A DNA stretch of 64,000 bases from an uncultured Litoreibacter sp. (GCA_947504205.1 CANNGL010000002.1:744001-808000), one strand, 5' to 3'. Numbered from the stretch's first letter, positions 8,981-19,049 are shown. Numbers and translations: made by a program. Notes: generated by a model from the letters alone, not told the origin.

Positions 8981-10480
8981 ATGGTGTCGACGGTCAATAC
9001 AGTTGCGTTCGAAGGCATCGAGGCGCGACTGGTCGAGGTGCAATGCGCGGTGACCCCAGGTTTGCCGTCTTTCTCTATCGTAGGGCTTGGTGATCGTGCG
9101 GTGAGTGAAGCCAAAGATCGGGTGCGATCTGCATTGACAGCCATGTCTATCGCGATGCCTCCAAAGCGCATTACAATTAATCTTTCCCCAGCCGATCTTC
9201 CCAAAGAAGGCTCCCATTTCGACCTGCCAATTGCCTTGGCGCTTCTCGCGGCTCTGGACGTGTTGCCCGGCGATGAACTTGCCCGAACCGTAGCATTGGG
9301 TGAACTCTCCCTCGATGGATCACTTGTCTCGGTAATCGGTGCGCTACCTGCGGCCATGACTGCCGCAGAGGAAGACTGCCAGTTGATTTGTCCAGACGGA
9401 TGCGGCCCGGAAGCGGCTTGGGTCGATGCGGCCTGTGTGATCGCAGCGCCATCTCTATTGGCCATTACCCAGCATCTAAACGGGCAATCTGTTTTGTCGC
9501 CGGCAGAGCCGGGTGAGGTCAGTAAAACTCAATCTTCGAAAGATCTCCGAGACGTAAAAGGGCAAGAACGCGCAAAGCGCGCGCTGGAGATCGCCGCTGC
9601 GGGCCGGCATCATCTTTTGCTCTGTGGCACGCCAGGATCCGGCAAATCGATGTTGGCGGCGCGTCTGCCCGATCTCTTGCCGCCTTTGTCACCGGCCGAA
9701 GCGCTGGAAACCTCGATGATCCACTCTCTGGCTGGGTTGATCGACGATGGGGGGATATCTCGCGTTCGCCCCTTTCGTGCCCCGCATCACACCGCCTCCA
9801 TGGCTGCAATAGTTGGTGGCGGTCGCAACGCCAAACCAGGTGAAATTTCCTTAGCCCATAATGGCGTGCTCTTCATGGATGAATTCCCGGAATACCCGCG
9901 GGCAGTTCTAGAGACCCTGCGCCAGCCGATTGAAACGGGTGACGTGGTCGTAGCGCGTGCCAATGCTCACGTAAAATATCCGTGCAAGTTCATGCTAATC
10001 GCTGCCGCGAACCCTTGCAAATGCGGGTATATGACGGATCCGGATCGGGCCTGCACCCGCGCACCGAACTGTGGTGAAGACTACATGGGTCGCATCTCGG
10101 GGCCACTGATGGATCGTTTTGATATTCGTCTGGACGTGCCGCCGGTGAGCTTCATGGACCTTGATTTACCAGCAAATGGAGATAGTTCGGCCGAGGTTGC
10201 AAAGCGGGTCGAGCACGCGCGCGCCATACAGTCAGAACGATATCGAAACCTGCCAAACGTCCGCGTTAACGCGGACATCGAAGGTGAGATGCTGCGTAAT
10301 TACGCTGAACCTAACGAAGCCGGTCGTGACCTGCTGGCGCAGGCCGCGGATCGATTTGGGTTATCCGCGCGCAGCTTCCACAGAATAATGCGGGTTTCAC
10401 GGACAATCGCAGACTTATCGGGTGATCCGAGTGTCACCGACGTGCATGTGGCGGAAGCACTTAGCTACCGTGGTGTTTAA
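8981..10480 (+). CDS. comM: YifB/ComM-family Mg-chelatase-like AAA+ ATPase
   Basis: A full-length (499-residue) YifB/ComM protein. The N-terminal ChlI-like domain starts VNTVAFEGIEARLVEVQCAVTPGLPSFSIVGLGD; the AAA+ module has Walker A CGTPGSGKSM, Walker B NGVLFMDEFPEY, and a C-terminal ChlI domain with SARSFHRIMRVSRTIADL. ComM is a hexameric helicase that promotes branch migration during natural transformation. The gene ends converging on gshB with a 4-base overlap of stop codons. Whether this species transforms is not shown here. Confidence 0.92.
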   Translation: MVSTVNTVAFEGIEARLVEVQCAVTPGLPSFSIVGLGDRAVSEAKDRVRSALTAMSIAMPPKRITINLSPADLPKEGSHFDLPIALALLAALDVLPGDELARTVALGELSLDGSLVSVIGALPAAMTAAEEDCQLICPDGCGPEAAWVDAACVIAAPSLLAITQHLNGQSVLSPAEPGEVSKTQSSKDLRDVKGQERAKRALEIAAAGRHHLLLCGTPGSGKSMLAARLPDLLPPLSPAEALETSMIHSLAGLIDDGGISRVRPFRAPHHTASMAAIVGGGRNAKPGEISLAHNGVLFMDEFPEYPRAVLETLRQPIETGDVVVARANAHVKYPCKFMLIAAANPCKCGYMTDPDRACTRAPNCGEDYMGRISGPLMDRFDIRLDVPPVSFMDLDLPANGDSSAEVAKRVEHARAIQSERYRNLPNVRVNADIEGEMLRNYAEPNEAGRDLLAQAADRFGLSARSFHRIMRVSRTIADLSGDPSVTDVHVAEALSYRGV

Positions 10481-11418
10481 GCGCGCTTTGCTTCGATAAC
10501 CTGCCAGATTTTCTCTGCCACGTTGATCCCATCAAAGCGCTCCAACTCCTGAACCCCTGTTGGAGAGGTCACGTTGATCTCGGTCAACCAGCCGCCAATG
10601 ACATCAATTCCAACAAATACCTGTCCGTGGTCTTTCAGATCACGGCCGATCCGCTCGCAAATTTCCCTGTCACGATCGCTCAGGTCCACAGGTTCTGGCC
10701 GACCACCAACATGCATGTTCGACCGTGTCTCACCTTTTGCCGGAACGCGATTAATTGCACCGACAGGTTGGCCATCGACAAGGATTATTCTTTTGTCTCC
10801 CTTGGAGACGTCAGGAAGAAACATCTGCATGATCAAGGGTTCCCGATTTATCCCTGTGAACAATTCATGGAGCGAATTCAGATTTCGATCTTCGGGTGTA
10901 AGCCTGAAAACTCCAGCCCCACCGTTGCCATAGAGCGGTTTCAGGATCACATCGTCATGTACATCTTTGAAAGCCTTAAGGGCATAGATATTTCGCGCAA
11001 TTGCGGTTGGTGGCGTCAGGTCCGGGTAGTCGAGAACTTTTAGCTTTTCCGGCCAGTTCCGCACCCATGTCGGGTCATTTACAACGAGCGTTTCTGGATG
11101 AATGCGGTCCAAAAGATGGGTCGTCGTAATGTAGCCCATATCAAAGGGCGGATCCTGCCGGAGCCAAATCACATCGAACGTGCTTAAATCTACTTCGCGC
11201 TGCTCGGTTAGATCTGCGTGATTTCCGTACTCGCGACGCACTTGCAGGGTAGCGCCTTTTGCCAAAACCTTTCCTTCGCGAAACATCAAATTGTCAGGCG
11301 TATACATAAACAGCGAATGACCGCGCGCCTGTGCCTCCTCGGCCAGTCGGAACGAGCTATCCGCATCGATGTCGACGGCATCAATTGGATCCATTTGAAA
11401 TGCGACGGAAAGCGACAT
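10477..11418 (-). CDS. gshB: Glutathione synthase
   Basis: A 313-residue ATP-grasp enzyme that joins gamma-glutamylcysteine and glycine. It opens VAFQMDPIDAVDIDADSSFRLAEEAQARGH, as GshB does, and carries ILKPLYGNGGAGVFRL, the ATP-binding loop, and the C-terminal VGIDVIGGWLTEINVTSPTG with metal-binding Glu and Asn. The ATG at 11418 follows AGAGGA. It lies downstream of rsmI and yraN on the same strand, with a short gap, a common alphaproteobacterial order. Confidence 0.94.
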   Translation of the reverse strand: MSLSVAFQMDPIDAVDIDADSSFRLAEEAQARGHSLFMYTPDNLMFREGKVLAKGATLQVRREYGNHADLTEQREVDLSTFDVIWLRQDPPFDMGYITTTHLLDRIHPETLVVNDPTWVRNWPEKLKVLDYPDLTPPTAIARNIYALKAFKDVHDDVILKPLYGNGGAGVFRLTPEDRNLNSLHELFTGINREPLIMQMFLPDVSKGDKRIILVDGQPVGAINRVPAKGETRSNMHVGGRPEPVDLSDRDREICERIGRDLKDHGQVFVGIDVIGGWLTEINVTSPTGVQELERFDGINVAEKIWQVIEAKRA

Positions 11419-11482
11419 GAGCAGGTCCTCTTTTTATTAAGTCTTCATGCGCAATGATTTAGAAAGAGGCAAGGGTAGCAGA

Positions 11483-11842
11483 CTAAACTGAAAGAGCGTT
11501 CTCTATCACATCAATGTGCCCCGCTTCATCAACCAGAGCGACGTCGAACCTGCAATCGCTATCCAACCCACGTTCGTCTCCGTCCAGAAATTCAGCAGCG
11601 GTGATCATGATCCGATCAATTTGACGCGCCGATAATGCATTCGCAGCTTTCGCGTGTGACTTGCTCTTTTTAACTTCAATGAAAATGATCTGTGCGCCGT
11701 CCTGCATAATCAGATCAATTTCTCCCGAAGACCCACGGAATCGGTGTGTCACGAACGTGTACCCTTGGCGAAGATAGGCACGCGCGACCGAGCGTTCTGC
11801 TTCCAGCCCGGCATGATATCGGGCCAGCGGTGATTGGCTCAT
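11483..11842 (-). CDS. YraN family protein (UPF0102)
   Basis: A 119-residue endonuclease-like fold protein: AERSVARAYLRQGYTFVTHRFRGSSGEIDLIMQDGAQIIFIEVKKSK is the UPF0102/YraN signature, with the E..D..EVK arrangement of restriction-endonuclease-like folds. Its ATG overlaps the rsmI stop in ATGA, so it is translationally coupled to rsmI, an order conserved in many proteobacteria. Its biochemical role is not established. Confidence 0.9.
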   Translation of the reverse strand: MSQSPLARYHAGLEAERSVARAYLRQGYTFVTHRFRGSSGEIDLIMQDGAQIIFIEVKKSKSHAKAANALSARQIDRIMITAAEFLDGDERGLDSDCRFDVALVDEAGHIDVIENALSV

Positions 11843-12699
11843 TTCGCAAGCTCCAGCGCAACTTGGTACACACGTCGGCGCGGCAGTTTGAACGATGTGC
11901 TGACCAGTTGTATCGCATCCTTCTTGCTCATCGTTTCCAAAGCCTTCGCCAATTCCGTTGCTATATCATCTTCGGTCAGTTCCACGACTGCAGGACGGTC
12001 AACTAAGATCACGACTTCGCCTTTCAAAGTTCTGTCGCTCAGGCTGTCTTGCAGGTCCACAATGGAACCGCGCAGAACCTCCTCAAACTTCTTGGTCAAT
12101 TCCCGAGCTACGACAGCCTCCCGCTCGCCACCGTAGATATCGGCCAAATCATCTAACATCGCATGAACGCGTTTCGGAGACTCGTAAAACACCAGAGTTC
12201 CGGGTACTTGAGCGAACTCTTGCAAAAAACGCTGTCTTGCAGACCGTGTTGACGGTGCAAATCCGGCGAAGAAAAATCGGTCTGTACCGAGGCCAGAGTT
12301 GGTTAGTGCCGCAAGAAGTGCTGAAGCGCCCGGCGCTGATGTCACCAGATGTCCCGCATTCGCAACCTCGCGCCCCAATTGAAATCCTGGATCAGCAATC
12401 ATCGGCGTTCCAGCTTCTGCAGCATAGGCGACCGACTTGCCGGAAGCGACGGCGGCCAACACCTTCTCACGGTCGGCCTGATTGCTGTGATCATGGTAGG
12501 AAAACAGCTTTCGCCCGTCCAAAGCGATTCCGTGGATTTCCATCAGCCTGCGCAAAGTCCGGGTATCCTCCGCAAAAAGAACATCCGCAGAAGCCAAAAT
12601 ATCGAGCGCGCGAAGCGTTATGTCCCGTGCAGAACCTATAGGTGTAGCCAGAAAATAAAGGCCCGGGGCCAGCGCTACGCGGTTTACAGCCATTGCCAT
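11839..12699 (-). CDS. rsmI: 16S rRNA (cytidine(1402)-2'-O)-methyltransferase
   Basis: A 286-residue tetrapyrrole-methylase-fold protein. LAPGLYFLATPIGSARDITLRALDIL at the N-terminus, FAEDTRTLRRLMEIHGI and VAYAAEAGTPMIADPGFQLGREV are RsmI signatures. It 2'-O-methylates C1402 in the ribosomal P site, using SAM. Start candidates are ATGs at 12699 and 12693. It is divergent from the LpoA-like lipoprotein gene, with about 90 bases between them holding both promoters. Confidence 0.94.
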   Translation of the reverse strand: MAMAVNRVALAPGLYFLATPIGSARDITLRALDILASADVLFAEDTRTLRRLMEIHGIALDGRKLFSYHDHSNQADREKVLAAVASGKSVAYAAEAGTPMIADPGFQLGREVANAGHLVTSAPGASALLAALTNSGLGTDRFFFAGFAPSTRSARQRFLQEFAQVPGTLVFYESPKRVHAMLDDLADIYGGEREAVVARELTKKFEEVLRGSIVDLQDSLSDRTLKGEVVILVDRPAVVELTEDDIATELAKALETMSKKDAIQLVSTSFKLPRRRVYQVALELAK

Positions 12700-12788
12700 G
12701 GAATAACCTAACCCTCACATTTACTTGATCGCTTGGACCCCTTAGATTGCGGATTAAGCTGGGAAATCACTGGGGTACGAGGAATTTA

Positions 12789-13970
12789 ATGATGTTCAAC
12801 TTTTTTGCTGCGGCTCGCAAGAGCAAGCGTATCGTGCTTGGCCTTGGATTGGGACTATCGCTTGCGGCATGTGATGTTGATCTGAGCCAGATTGGCGGAC
12901 CAAGTTCCAACAACGGAAATTCCGGTGATACCGTGAATGTCGCCCTGCTTCTGCCCTATGGATCCGGAGCAGCCGGGGACGAGGCAATTGCGAACAGCTT
13001 GGAGAATGCCGCACGGCTCGCGGCTTCCGACCTAAAAGGGGCGACCGTAAACATCACTGTGTACCGCACTGCAGGCAACGCTGGAACGGCTGCGAATGTA
13101 GCAGATCAGGCAGCTGTCGATGGTGCAGATGTTATCATTGGTCCGCTGAGGTCCGACACATCTAACGCGGCTGCGGTCGCGGCTTCCGACGACGGATTGA
13201 ACGTTCTGAGTTTCTCCAATAATCCGTCGATCGCAGGCGGTAATCTATTCATCCTGGGCAACACATTCGACAATATTGCACGGCGTTTGATGCAGTATTC
13301 GGGCGCGCAAGGACGCAATCGCGTGGTGGTTGTCTACCCTCGCACCACGGTTGGTCAGATTGCAAAGAGCGCTATCACCCGTGCTGCGGCCTCCACCTCT
13401 GTTCAAATTGTGGGGGAAGGCGCTTTTGATTTTTCTCAGGAAGGCGTGACAGCGGCAATCCCGGCGATTGCGAGCACGATCAAGTCGTCGGGCGCGAATG
13501 GCGTGATGCTGACATCTGACAGCACTGGTGCGCTGCCGATACTCGCGCAGCTCTTGCCTGAGCAGGGTGTCAGCCCGGCCATTACCAAATATCTGGGCCT
13601 GACTCGTTGGGATATACCGCCTCAGACTTTGGCTTTGCCCGGGTTGCAAGGGGGATGGTTTGCCCTTCCTGATCCCGCGGCGAACGGACAATTCAAAGAT
13701 CGGTATCAGGCGACGTATGGCACTGCACCTCATCCTTTAGCGGCATTGGCCTATGACGGTGTGGCAGCGGTCGGGTCACTCGCGTCGAACGGGAAAGCTG
13801 TAAACCAAGCAAGCCTGACGCAATCCTCTGGTTTTGCGGGCGCGAACGGAGTATTCCGTTTCCTATCCGGGGGCACAAACCAGCGTGCCTTGGCGGTAGC
13901 CCAAGTGACAAACTCTCAGGTCCAGATTATTGACCCCGCTCCAAAATCCTTCCGCCGCGGCGGTTCTTGA
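12789..13970 (+). CDS. LpoA-like lipoprotein, penicillin-binding protein activator
   Basis: The protein is about 393 residues. A signal sequence ends in the lipobox LSLAAC, so Cys is the acylated residue and the protein is an outer-membrane or periplasmic lipoprotein. The rest is a periplasmic-binding-protein fold: VNVALLLPYGSGAAGDEAIANSLENAARLA and DGADVIIGPLRSDTS match the LppC/LpoA C-terminal domain, but the N-terminal TPR domain of enterobacterial LpoA is absent, as usual in alphaproteobacteria. ATGs at 12789 and 12792 both fit. It is divergent from rsmI. Confidence 0.82.
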   Translation: MMFNFFAAARKSKRIVLGLGLGLSLAACDVDLSQIGGPSSNNGNSGDTVNVALLLPYGSGAAGDEAIANSLENAARLAASDLKGATVNITVYRTAGNAGTAANVADQAAVDGADVIIGPLRSDTSNAAAVAASDDGLNVLSFSNNPSIAGGNLFILGNTFDNIARRLMQYSGAQGRNRVVVVYPRTTVGQIAKSAITRAAASTSVQIVGEGAFDFSQEGVTAAIPAIASTIKSSGANGVMLTSDSTGALPILAQLLPEQGVSPAITKYLGLTRWDIPPQTLALPGLQGGWFALPDPAANGQFKDRYQATYGTAPHPLAALAYDGVAAVGSLASNGKAVNQASLTQSSGFAGANGVFRFLSGGTNQRALAVAQVTNSQVQIIDPAPKSFRRGGS

Positions 13971-16737
13971 CCAAACAGATCCAGCGCCAGATGACCTGAT
14001 TTGTCCGGCACCATTGATATTCGATGGTGGTGCCGTGCAAGCGCTGATTGATGCATCTGCAGCAAAAAATCTTGATGCAAAAAGTCTCCGAAGTGAGGTC
14101 GTCAGCATCATATCCGAGGCGCAGAAAACAGGCCGCGCCGCGATAGCTAATGCGTTTGCTTTGGCGCCACTTGCGTCGGCCCCGCTGACCCGGTCCTACA
14201 CCTACCTAACTGACAGCATCATCCAGGCAGCCCTATATACAGCAAAGACGCATCTGCATGTGATCTCGAATCCCACAGAATCCGAACGATTGGCCCTGAT
14301 GGGCGTTGGTGGCTATGGCCGCGGAGAGATGGCACCTTTCTCGGACGTCGACCTGCTGTTTTTGACACCGTACAAGATAACTCCCTGGGCTGAGAGCGTC
14401 ATAGAAAGCACGCTCTACATTCTGTGGGACCTGAAATTAAAGGTCGGTCATTCCAGCCGAACCATCAAAGACTGCCTCAGGCTCGCCCGCCAAGACTTCA
14501 CCATTCGGACGGCACTTCTGGAACATCGTTTCCTGTTTGGCGACGCGACCCTTGCCGCAGAATTGGATGAGCGCCTCTGGAATGAGCTGTTCAAAAACAC
14601 CGCGTCGGAGTTTGTAGAGGCGAAGTTGGATGAACGTGCCGAGCGGCTGCGAAAACACGGCGGCCAGCGGTACATGGTCGAACCAAACGTCAAAGAGGGC
14701 AAAGGGGGTCTGCGCGACCTTCAATCGCTCTTCTGGATTGCAAAATATGCCCGTGGCGTCCGCGCAGTTGAGTCTCTGGTGAAGCTCAAAGTCTTCACCC
14801 AGGACGAATACAACAGCTTCCTAGAAGCGGAGACCTTTCTGTGGGCAGTACGATCGCACCTGCATTTGGTCGCGGGCCGTGCCATGGAGCAGCTCACATT
14901 TGATCTACAAGTCGAAGTTGCCGAGCGTATGAACTACACGGGCGACAAGGGCAGACGTGGTGTCGAATATTTCATGCAGGATTACTTCCGCCACGCCACC
15001 CGGGTTGGGGAATTGACGCGCATCCTTCTGACGGACCTTGAGGCACAGCACGTCAAGCGCGCACCAGATATCATCGGGATGCTACGGAACACCCGTCGCA
15101 AGCGACTGAAGCCGGGGTACGTTCTCAAGAACAACCGCTTGGATGTGCAGCGCCCCAAGACATTCCTCAAGGACCCTCTCAACATTCTGCGAATATTCGA
15201 GGAGGCGTTGCGGACCGGGTATTTGATTCACCCTAATCTTATGCGTTTGGTTTCGAGGAATCTGGACCTGATTGATGATGATCTGCGTAGCAACCCGGAT
15301 GCCGCGAAAATCTTTCTGGATACGCTGCTGAAACATGGCAATCCGGAGCGCGCTTTACGGCGGATGAATGAGCTCGGCGTTCTTGGCGCTTTCGTTCCCA
15401 ATTTCCAGACCATCGTCGCGATGATGCAGTTCAATATGTATCACCACTACACTGTGGATGAACACACAATCCAGGCGATTTCACATCTTGCCCAGATCGA
15501 GCGTGAGGAGCTGGAAGAAGAGCTACCGGTAGCCTCCAATATTCTGAAGGCAGGGGTAAACCGAAAAGTTCTTTATGTCGCTCTTCTCGTGCATGATATC
15601 GGCAAAGGACGGCCTGAAGATCACTCGATATTGGGTGCGAAACTCGCGCGAAGCATCGCGCCGGCACTTGGCTTGAACGCAGAGGAATCCGAGACTGTCG
15701 AGTGGCTCGTACGCTACCATCTGCTGATGTCAGATATGGCCCAAAAACGCGACATTGCGGACCCAAGGACGGTTCGTGATTTCGCGAAAGCGGTGAAAAC
15801 CGTCAAACGTCTGGATCTGCTGACCGTACTGACTGTTTGTGATATTCGGGGCGTGGGACCTGGTGTCTGGAATAATTGGAAGGCCGTTCTGATCCGGGCG
15901 CTCTATCGGCAAACACGGACCGCGCTTGAAGAAGGGATGGAAGCCCTAAATCGAGAGAACCGGGGAGCCGAAGCCAAAACCAAGCTGCGCGCCGAGTTGT
16001 CACAGTGGGATACAAAGACACTTCGACTGGAGACAGGGCGCCATTATCCCCCTTATTGGCAGGGCCTTCATATCACCGCGCATGTCGACTTCGCGAATAT
16101 GCTGCGCGACATCAAGGACGATGAAGTAAAGATCGAGGCGACCCCAGACGAGGATCGCGATGCCACACGACTTTGTTTCGCAATGGCGGATCATCCGGGT
16201 ATCTTCTCTCGCATCTCCGGCGCTCTGGCCCTTGTCGGTGCCAATGTCGTAGACGCCCGCAGCTACACCACGAAAGACGGTTATGTGACCGCGGCATTCT
16301 GGGTGCAGGATGTTGAAGAAAAGCCATATGAGGCGGCGCGCTTACCGCGCCTCAAAAACATGCTGATGCGGCTTCTGAAAGGGGAAGTTCTTGCACAGGA
16401 CGCCTTCAAGGATCGCGATAAGGTCAAGAAACGCGAAAGCAAGTTTGACGTGCCGACCTCGATCACTTTCGACAATGATGGCTCAGAAATTTACACTATC
16501 ATCGAAGTGGATACACGCGATCGCCCCGGACTGCTTTATGATCTCACCCGCACGCTGGCGAATGCCAATATTTACATCGCATCGGCGGTGATCGCGACAT
16601 ATGGCGCGCAGGTCGTCGATACCTTTTATGTGAAGGATATGTTCGGGCTGAAGTTCCACTCCAAATCCAAACAAGCAAGTATCGAGAAGAAATTACGCGA
16701 AGCCATTCTCCTGGGGACCGAAAGGGCGCTCGGGTGA
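13930..16737 (+). CDS. glnD: [Protein-PII] uridylyltransferase / uridylyl-removing enzyme
   Basis: A 935-residue GlnD with its full domain set: nucleotidyltransferase with GVGGYGRGEMAPFSDVDLLFL, the GlnD linker (KEGKGGLRDLQSLFWIAKYARG), HD domain with LLVHDIGKGRPEDHS, and two C-terminal ACT domains (AMADHPGIFSRISGALALVGANVVDARS; DTRDRPGLLYDLTRTLANANIYIASA). It modifies PII proteins according to glutamine level. The TTG start at 13930 overlaps the previous gene by 41 bases, unusual but consistent with the conserved N-terminus; a later start would remove family sequence only partly. Confidence 0.95.
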   Translation: MTPLQNPSAAAVLDQTDPAPDDLICPAPLIFDGGAVQALIDASAAKNLDAKSLRSEVVSIISEAQKTGRAAIANAFALAPLASAPLTRSYTYLTDSIIQAALYTAKTHLHVISNPTESERLALMGVGGYGRGEMAPFSDVDLLFLTPYKITPWAESVIESTLYILWDLKLKVGHSSRTIKDCLRLARQDFTIRTALLEHRFLFGDATLAAELDERLWNELFKNTASEFVEAKLDERAERLRKHGGQRYMVEPNVKEGKGGLRDLQSLFWIAKYARGVRAVESLVKLKVFTQDEYNSFLEAETFLWAVRSHLHLVAGRAMEQLTFDLQVEVAERMNYTGDKGRRGVEYFMQDYFRHATRVGELTRILLTDLEAQHVKRAPDIIGMLRNTRRKRLKPGYVLKNNRLDVQRPKTFLKDPLNILRIFEEALRTGYLIHPNLMRLVSRNLDLIDDDLRSNPDAAKIFLDTLLKHGNPERALRRMNELGVLGAFVPNFQTIVAMMQFNMYHHYTVDEHTIQAISHLAQIEREELEEELPVASNILKAGVNRKVLYVALLVHDIGKGRPEDHSILGAKLARSIAPALGLNAEESETVEWLVRYHLLMSDMAQKRDIADPRTVRDFAKAVKTVKRLDLLTVLTVCDIRGVGPGVWNNWKAVLIRALYRQTRTALEEGMEALNRENRGAEAKTKLRAELSQWDTKTLRLETGRHYPPYWQGLHITAHVDFANMLRDIKDDEVKIEATPDEDRDATRLCFAMADHPGIFSRISGALALVGANVVDARSYTTKDGYVTAAFWVQDVEEKPYEAARLPRLKNMLMRLLKGEVLAQDAFKDRDKVKKRESKFDVPTSITFDNDGSEIYTIIEVDTRDRPGLLYDLTRTLANANIYIASAVIATYGAQVVDTFYVKDMFGLKFHSKSKQASIEKKLREAILLGTERALG

Positions 16738-18275
16738 ACCAGCCAATACGGCTCTTCCGCGGTTTCGCGACGGTTGGCACCTGGACGTTGCTAAGTCGTA
16801 TACTGGGCTTTGTTCGTGATGTGCTGATCGCAGCCACGCTTGGCGCAGGTCCTGTGGCCGAGGCTTTTGTTGTGGCCTTTTCACTGCCCAATATGTTCCG
16901 TCGGTTCTTCGCAGAAGGCGCGTTCAACATGGCCTTTGTGCCGATGTTCTCCAAAAAGGTTGAGGCCGATGATGGCGCGTTGACGTTTGCCCGAGACGCT
17001 TTTTCAGGCCTTGCAAGTTTGCTCATCGTCTTCACGTTGATTGCGCAGATATTCATGCCTGCGCTTGTCTATCTGATGGCTTCCGGGTTTGCTGAGGACC
17101 AGCGTTTCGATCTGGCGGTGCTCTTTGGACGGATAGCTTTCCCGTATATTTTATTCATCTCGCTCGCAGCTTTGTTGTCCGGAGTACTGAACGCAACAGG
17201 GCGGTTCGTAGCCGCCGCAGCAGCCCCAGTCTTGCTGAATGTGCTGTTCATCGCAGCGATCTTTCTGGGTTACCTGCTTGGCTGGGACTTTGGCCTGACA
17301 TTGGTGTGGACCATTCCCATCGCGGGGATCGCGCAGATGGCTTTGGTGTGGTGGGCCGCCTCTCGTGCTGGGTACAAACTTACCCCTGCGTTGCCAAGGA
17401 TGACACCAGAGCTGAAGCGTTTGGCCATCATCGCGGCTCCGGCTGCGCTGGCAGGTGGTGTTGTTCAGATAAACCTACTGGTTGGACGGCAGGTGGCCAG
17501 CTACTTTGATGGCGCGGTCGTCTGGCTTTATAACGCGGACCGCCTTTACCAACTTCCCCTTGGTGTTGTCGCTATTGCAATTGGCGTGGTGCTGTTGCCC
17601 CAGTTGAGCCGACGTTTGCAGGCCGGCGATACAGCGGGGGGGCAAGACGCATTCAATCGAGCCACCGAAGTTGCACTGGCCCTCACCCTGCCCTGCGCGG
17701 TCGCTCTAATGGTCATTCCATTGCCGCTGATTTCCGTTCTGTTCGAGAGGGGTGCTTTTACCTCGGACGATTCCGCAGCAACGGCAATCGCTGTCGCGGT
17801 TTACGGTGCCGGGCTGCCTGCCTTTGTCTTGCAGAAGGTCTTTCAGCCGCTGTATTTCGCGCGTGAAGACACAAAGCGCCCGTTCTATTTTGCTGTTGCG
17901 GCCATGGCTGTGAACGCCGTCGTTGCGATAGGCCTCGCGCCTGTCATCGGTTATATCTCCGCCGCCTTTGGTGCCACTTTGGCAGGATGGATCATGGCCT
18001 GGCTTCTCTGGATTAATGCCAAGAAATTTGGGGAGGCCGCACGCTTTGATGCGCGAATGCGCCAAAGGTTGCCTCGCATAATATCTGCGGCGCTGCTTAT
18101 GGGTGTCGTGCTGTATTTCGGCTTTCTGACCCTTAGCCCGCTTCTGGGCGTAGAGGGTTGGCGCTATGTCGCGCTGACGATCCTGTTGGTCGTGGGTGGT
18201 GTAAGCTACGGGCTCTTTGGCCAGTGGTTTGGAGCTTTCCGGATCAACGACTTCCGGGCTGCAATGCGGCGCTAG
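16734..18275 (+). CDS. murJ: Lipid II flippase MurJ
   Basis: A 513-residue polytopic membrane protein with the MVF family features: RGFATVGTWTLLSRILGFVRDVLIAATLGAG at the N-terminus, FSLPNMFRRFFAEGAFNMAFVPMF, and QLPLGVVAIAIGVVLLPQLSR. It moves lipid II across the inner membrane for peptidoglycan synthesis. Its GTG start overlaps the glnD stop by 4 bases (GTGA), so the two are co-translated, a common alphaproteobacterial pair. It converges on the rhomboid gene with overlapping stops. Confidence 0.95.
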   Translation: MNQPIRLFRGFATVGTWTLLSRILGFVRDVLIAATLGAGPVAEAFVVAFSLPNMFRRFFAEGAFNMAFVPMFSKKVEADDGALTFARDAFSGLASLLIVFTLIAQIFMPALVYLMASGFAEDQRFDLAVLFGRIAFPYILFISLAALLSGVLNATGRFVAAAAAPVLLNVLFIAAIFLGYLLGWDFGLTLVWTIPIAGIAQMALVWWAASRAGYKLTPALPRMTPELKRLAIIAAPAALAGGVVQINLLVGRQVASYFDGAVVWLYNADRLYQLPLGVVAIAIGVVLLPQLSRRLQAGDTAGGQDAFNRATEVALALTLPCAVALMVIPLPLISVLFERGAFTSDDSAATAIAVAVYGAGLPAFVLQKVFQPLYFAREDTKRPFYFAVAAMAVNAVVAIGLAPVIGYISAAFGATLAGWIMAWLLWINAKKFGEAARFDARMRQRLPRIISAALLMGVVLYFGFLTLSPLLGVEGWRYVALTILLVVGGVSYGLFGQWFGAFRINDFRAAMRR

Positions 18276-18961
18276 CGTTGCCGCAGTTTAGCGACGACGC
18301 GTGTCCAGGCCCCCGGGCTGATAAGAAACGACAGCCCGAACCCCGCGAAGAAACCAGCAAGATCAGCAATCCACGTGGGGTCGGGGCCAAAAAACAATCC
18401 AAACACCAACTGAATACCCATCAACACGCCGATCAATGTGAAGGCGCGCATCGCGTTTGCTCCGACGGCCGCCAGCTTGACCCACAACAGAAATGTAAAG
18501 GCACCAATCAGGCCGTAAGCGCCCGGATACCCGCCAAAGAGCGGATACTCCGTATCGATGAGAGTGCCGAAGGCTATCGCCCCTACAGCAGATGCTACAA
18601 AGAAGGTGACGAGAAAGGCGACGGGAGAGAACACCTCTCCGACCGCCTTGCCAATGGCCAATACGATAACCACCGCAAAGGCCGCGTGGGTGAATGAGCC
18701 GTGAACAAATGGGAAGGTCAAAAAGCGCAGCAGATGTTCATTCGGGTATCTGCCATTGGTCACCATCCAATCCCACACAGCGTCTAGAAAGGCATAAGAC
18801 CGGACCGCCTCCAGCCGCCAACCCACAGCCTCTGGCCCACCGACGAGCCCCATGGCGCCTGCTTGAAACGCCAGTTCGACGAGAGCCATCGCCGCTGCAA
18901 GGACCATGACTACAGGTGGCAAGGGATTGAATGGGGATTGATCCGCGTCTGGATTGAACAT
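18272..18961 (-). CDS. Rhomboid-fold membrane protein, probably proteolytically inactive
   Basis: About 229 residues from the ATG at 18961, with six or so membrane segments. FPFVHGSFTHAAFAVVIVLAIGKAVGEVF is the rhomboid loop and second helix. In place of the GxSG nucleophile motif it has GGYPGAYGLIGAF, with Tyr where Ser is expected, and in the last helix ADLAGFFAGF has Asp where the catalytic His (AHLGG) should be. The fold therefore seems kept but the Ser-His dyad lost. An alphaproteobacterial pseudoprotease role in membrane protein quality control is a guess. It is divergent from trpS. Confidence 0.8.
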   Translation of the reverse strand: MFNPDADQSPFNPLPPVVMVLAAAMALVELAFQAGAMGLVGGPEAVGWRLEAVRSYAFLDAVWDWMVTNGRYPNEHLLRFLTFPFVHGSFTHAAFAVVIVLAIGKAVGEVFSPVAFLVTFFVASAVGAIAFGTLIDTEYPLFGGYPGAYGLIGAFTFLLWVKLAAVGANAMRAFTLIGVLMGIQLVFGLFFGPDPTWIADLAGFFAGFGLSFLISPGAWTRVVAKLRQR

Positions 18962-19049
18962 CGTGCCTGCTCCGGGTCTTGGTTTGGTTGACCTCTTTAT
19001 CCCCCATGGGTAAGCGAGACGGGCCAAGAAATCCAGATGGAGAACGGAC

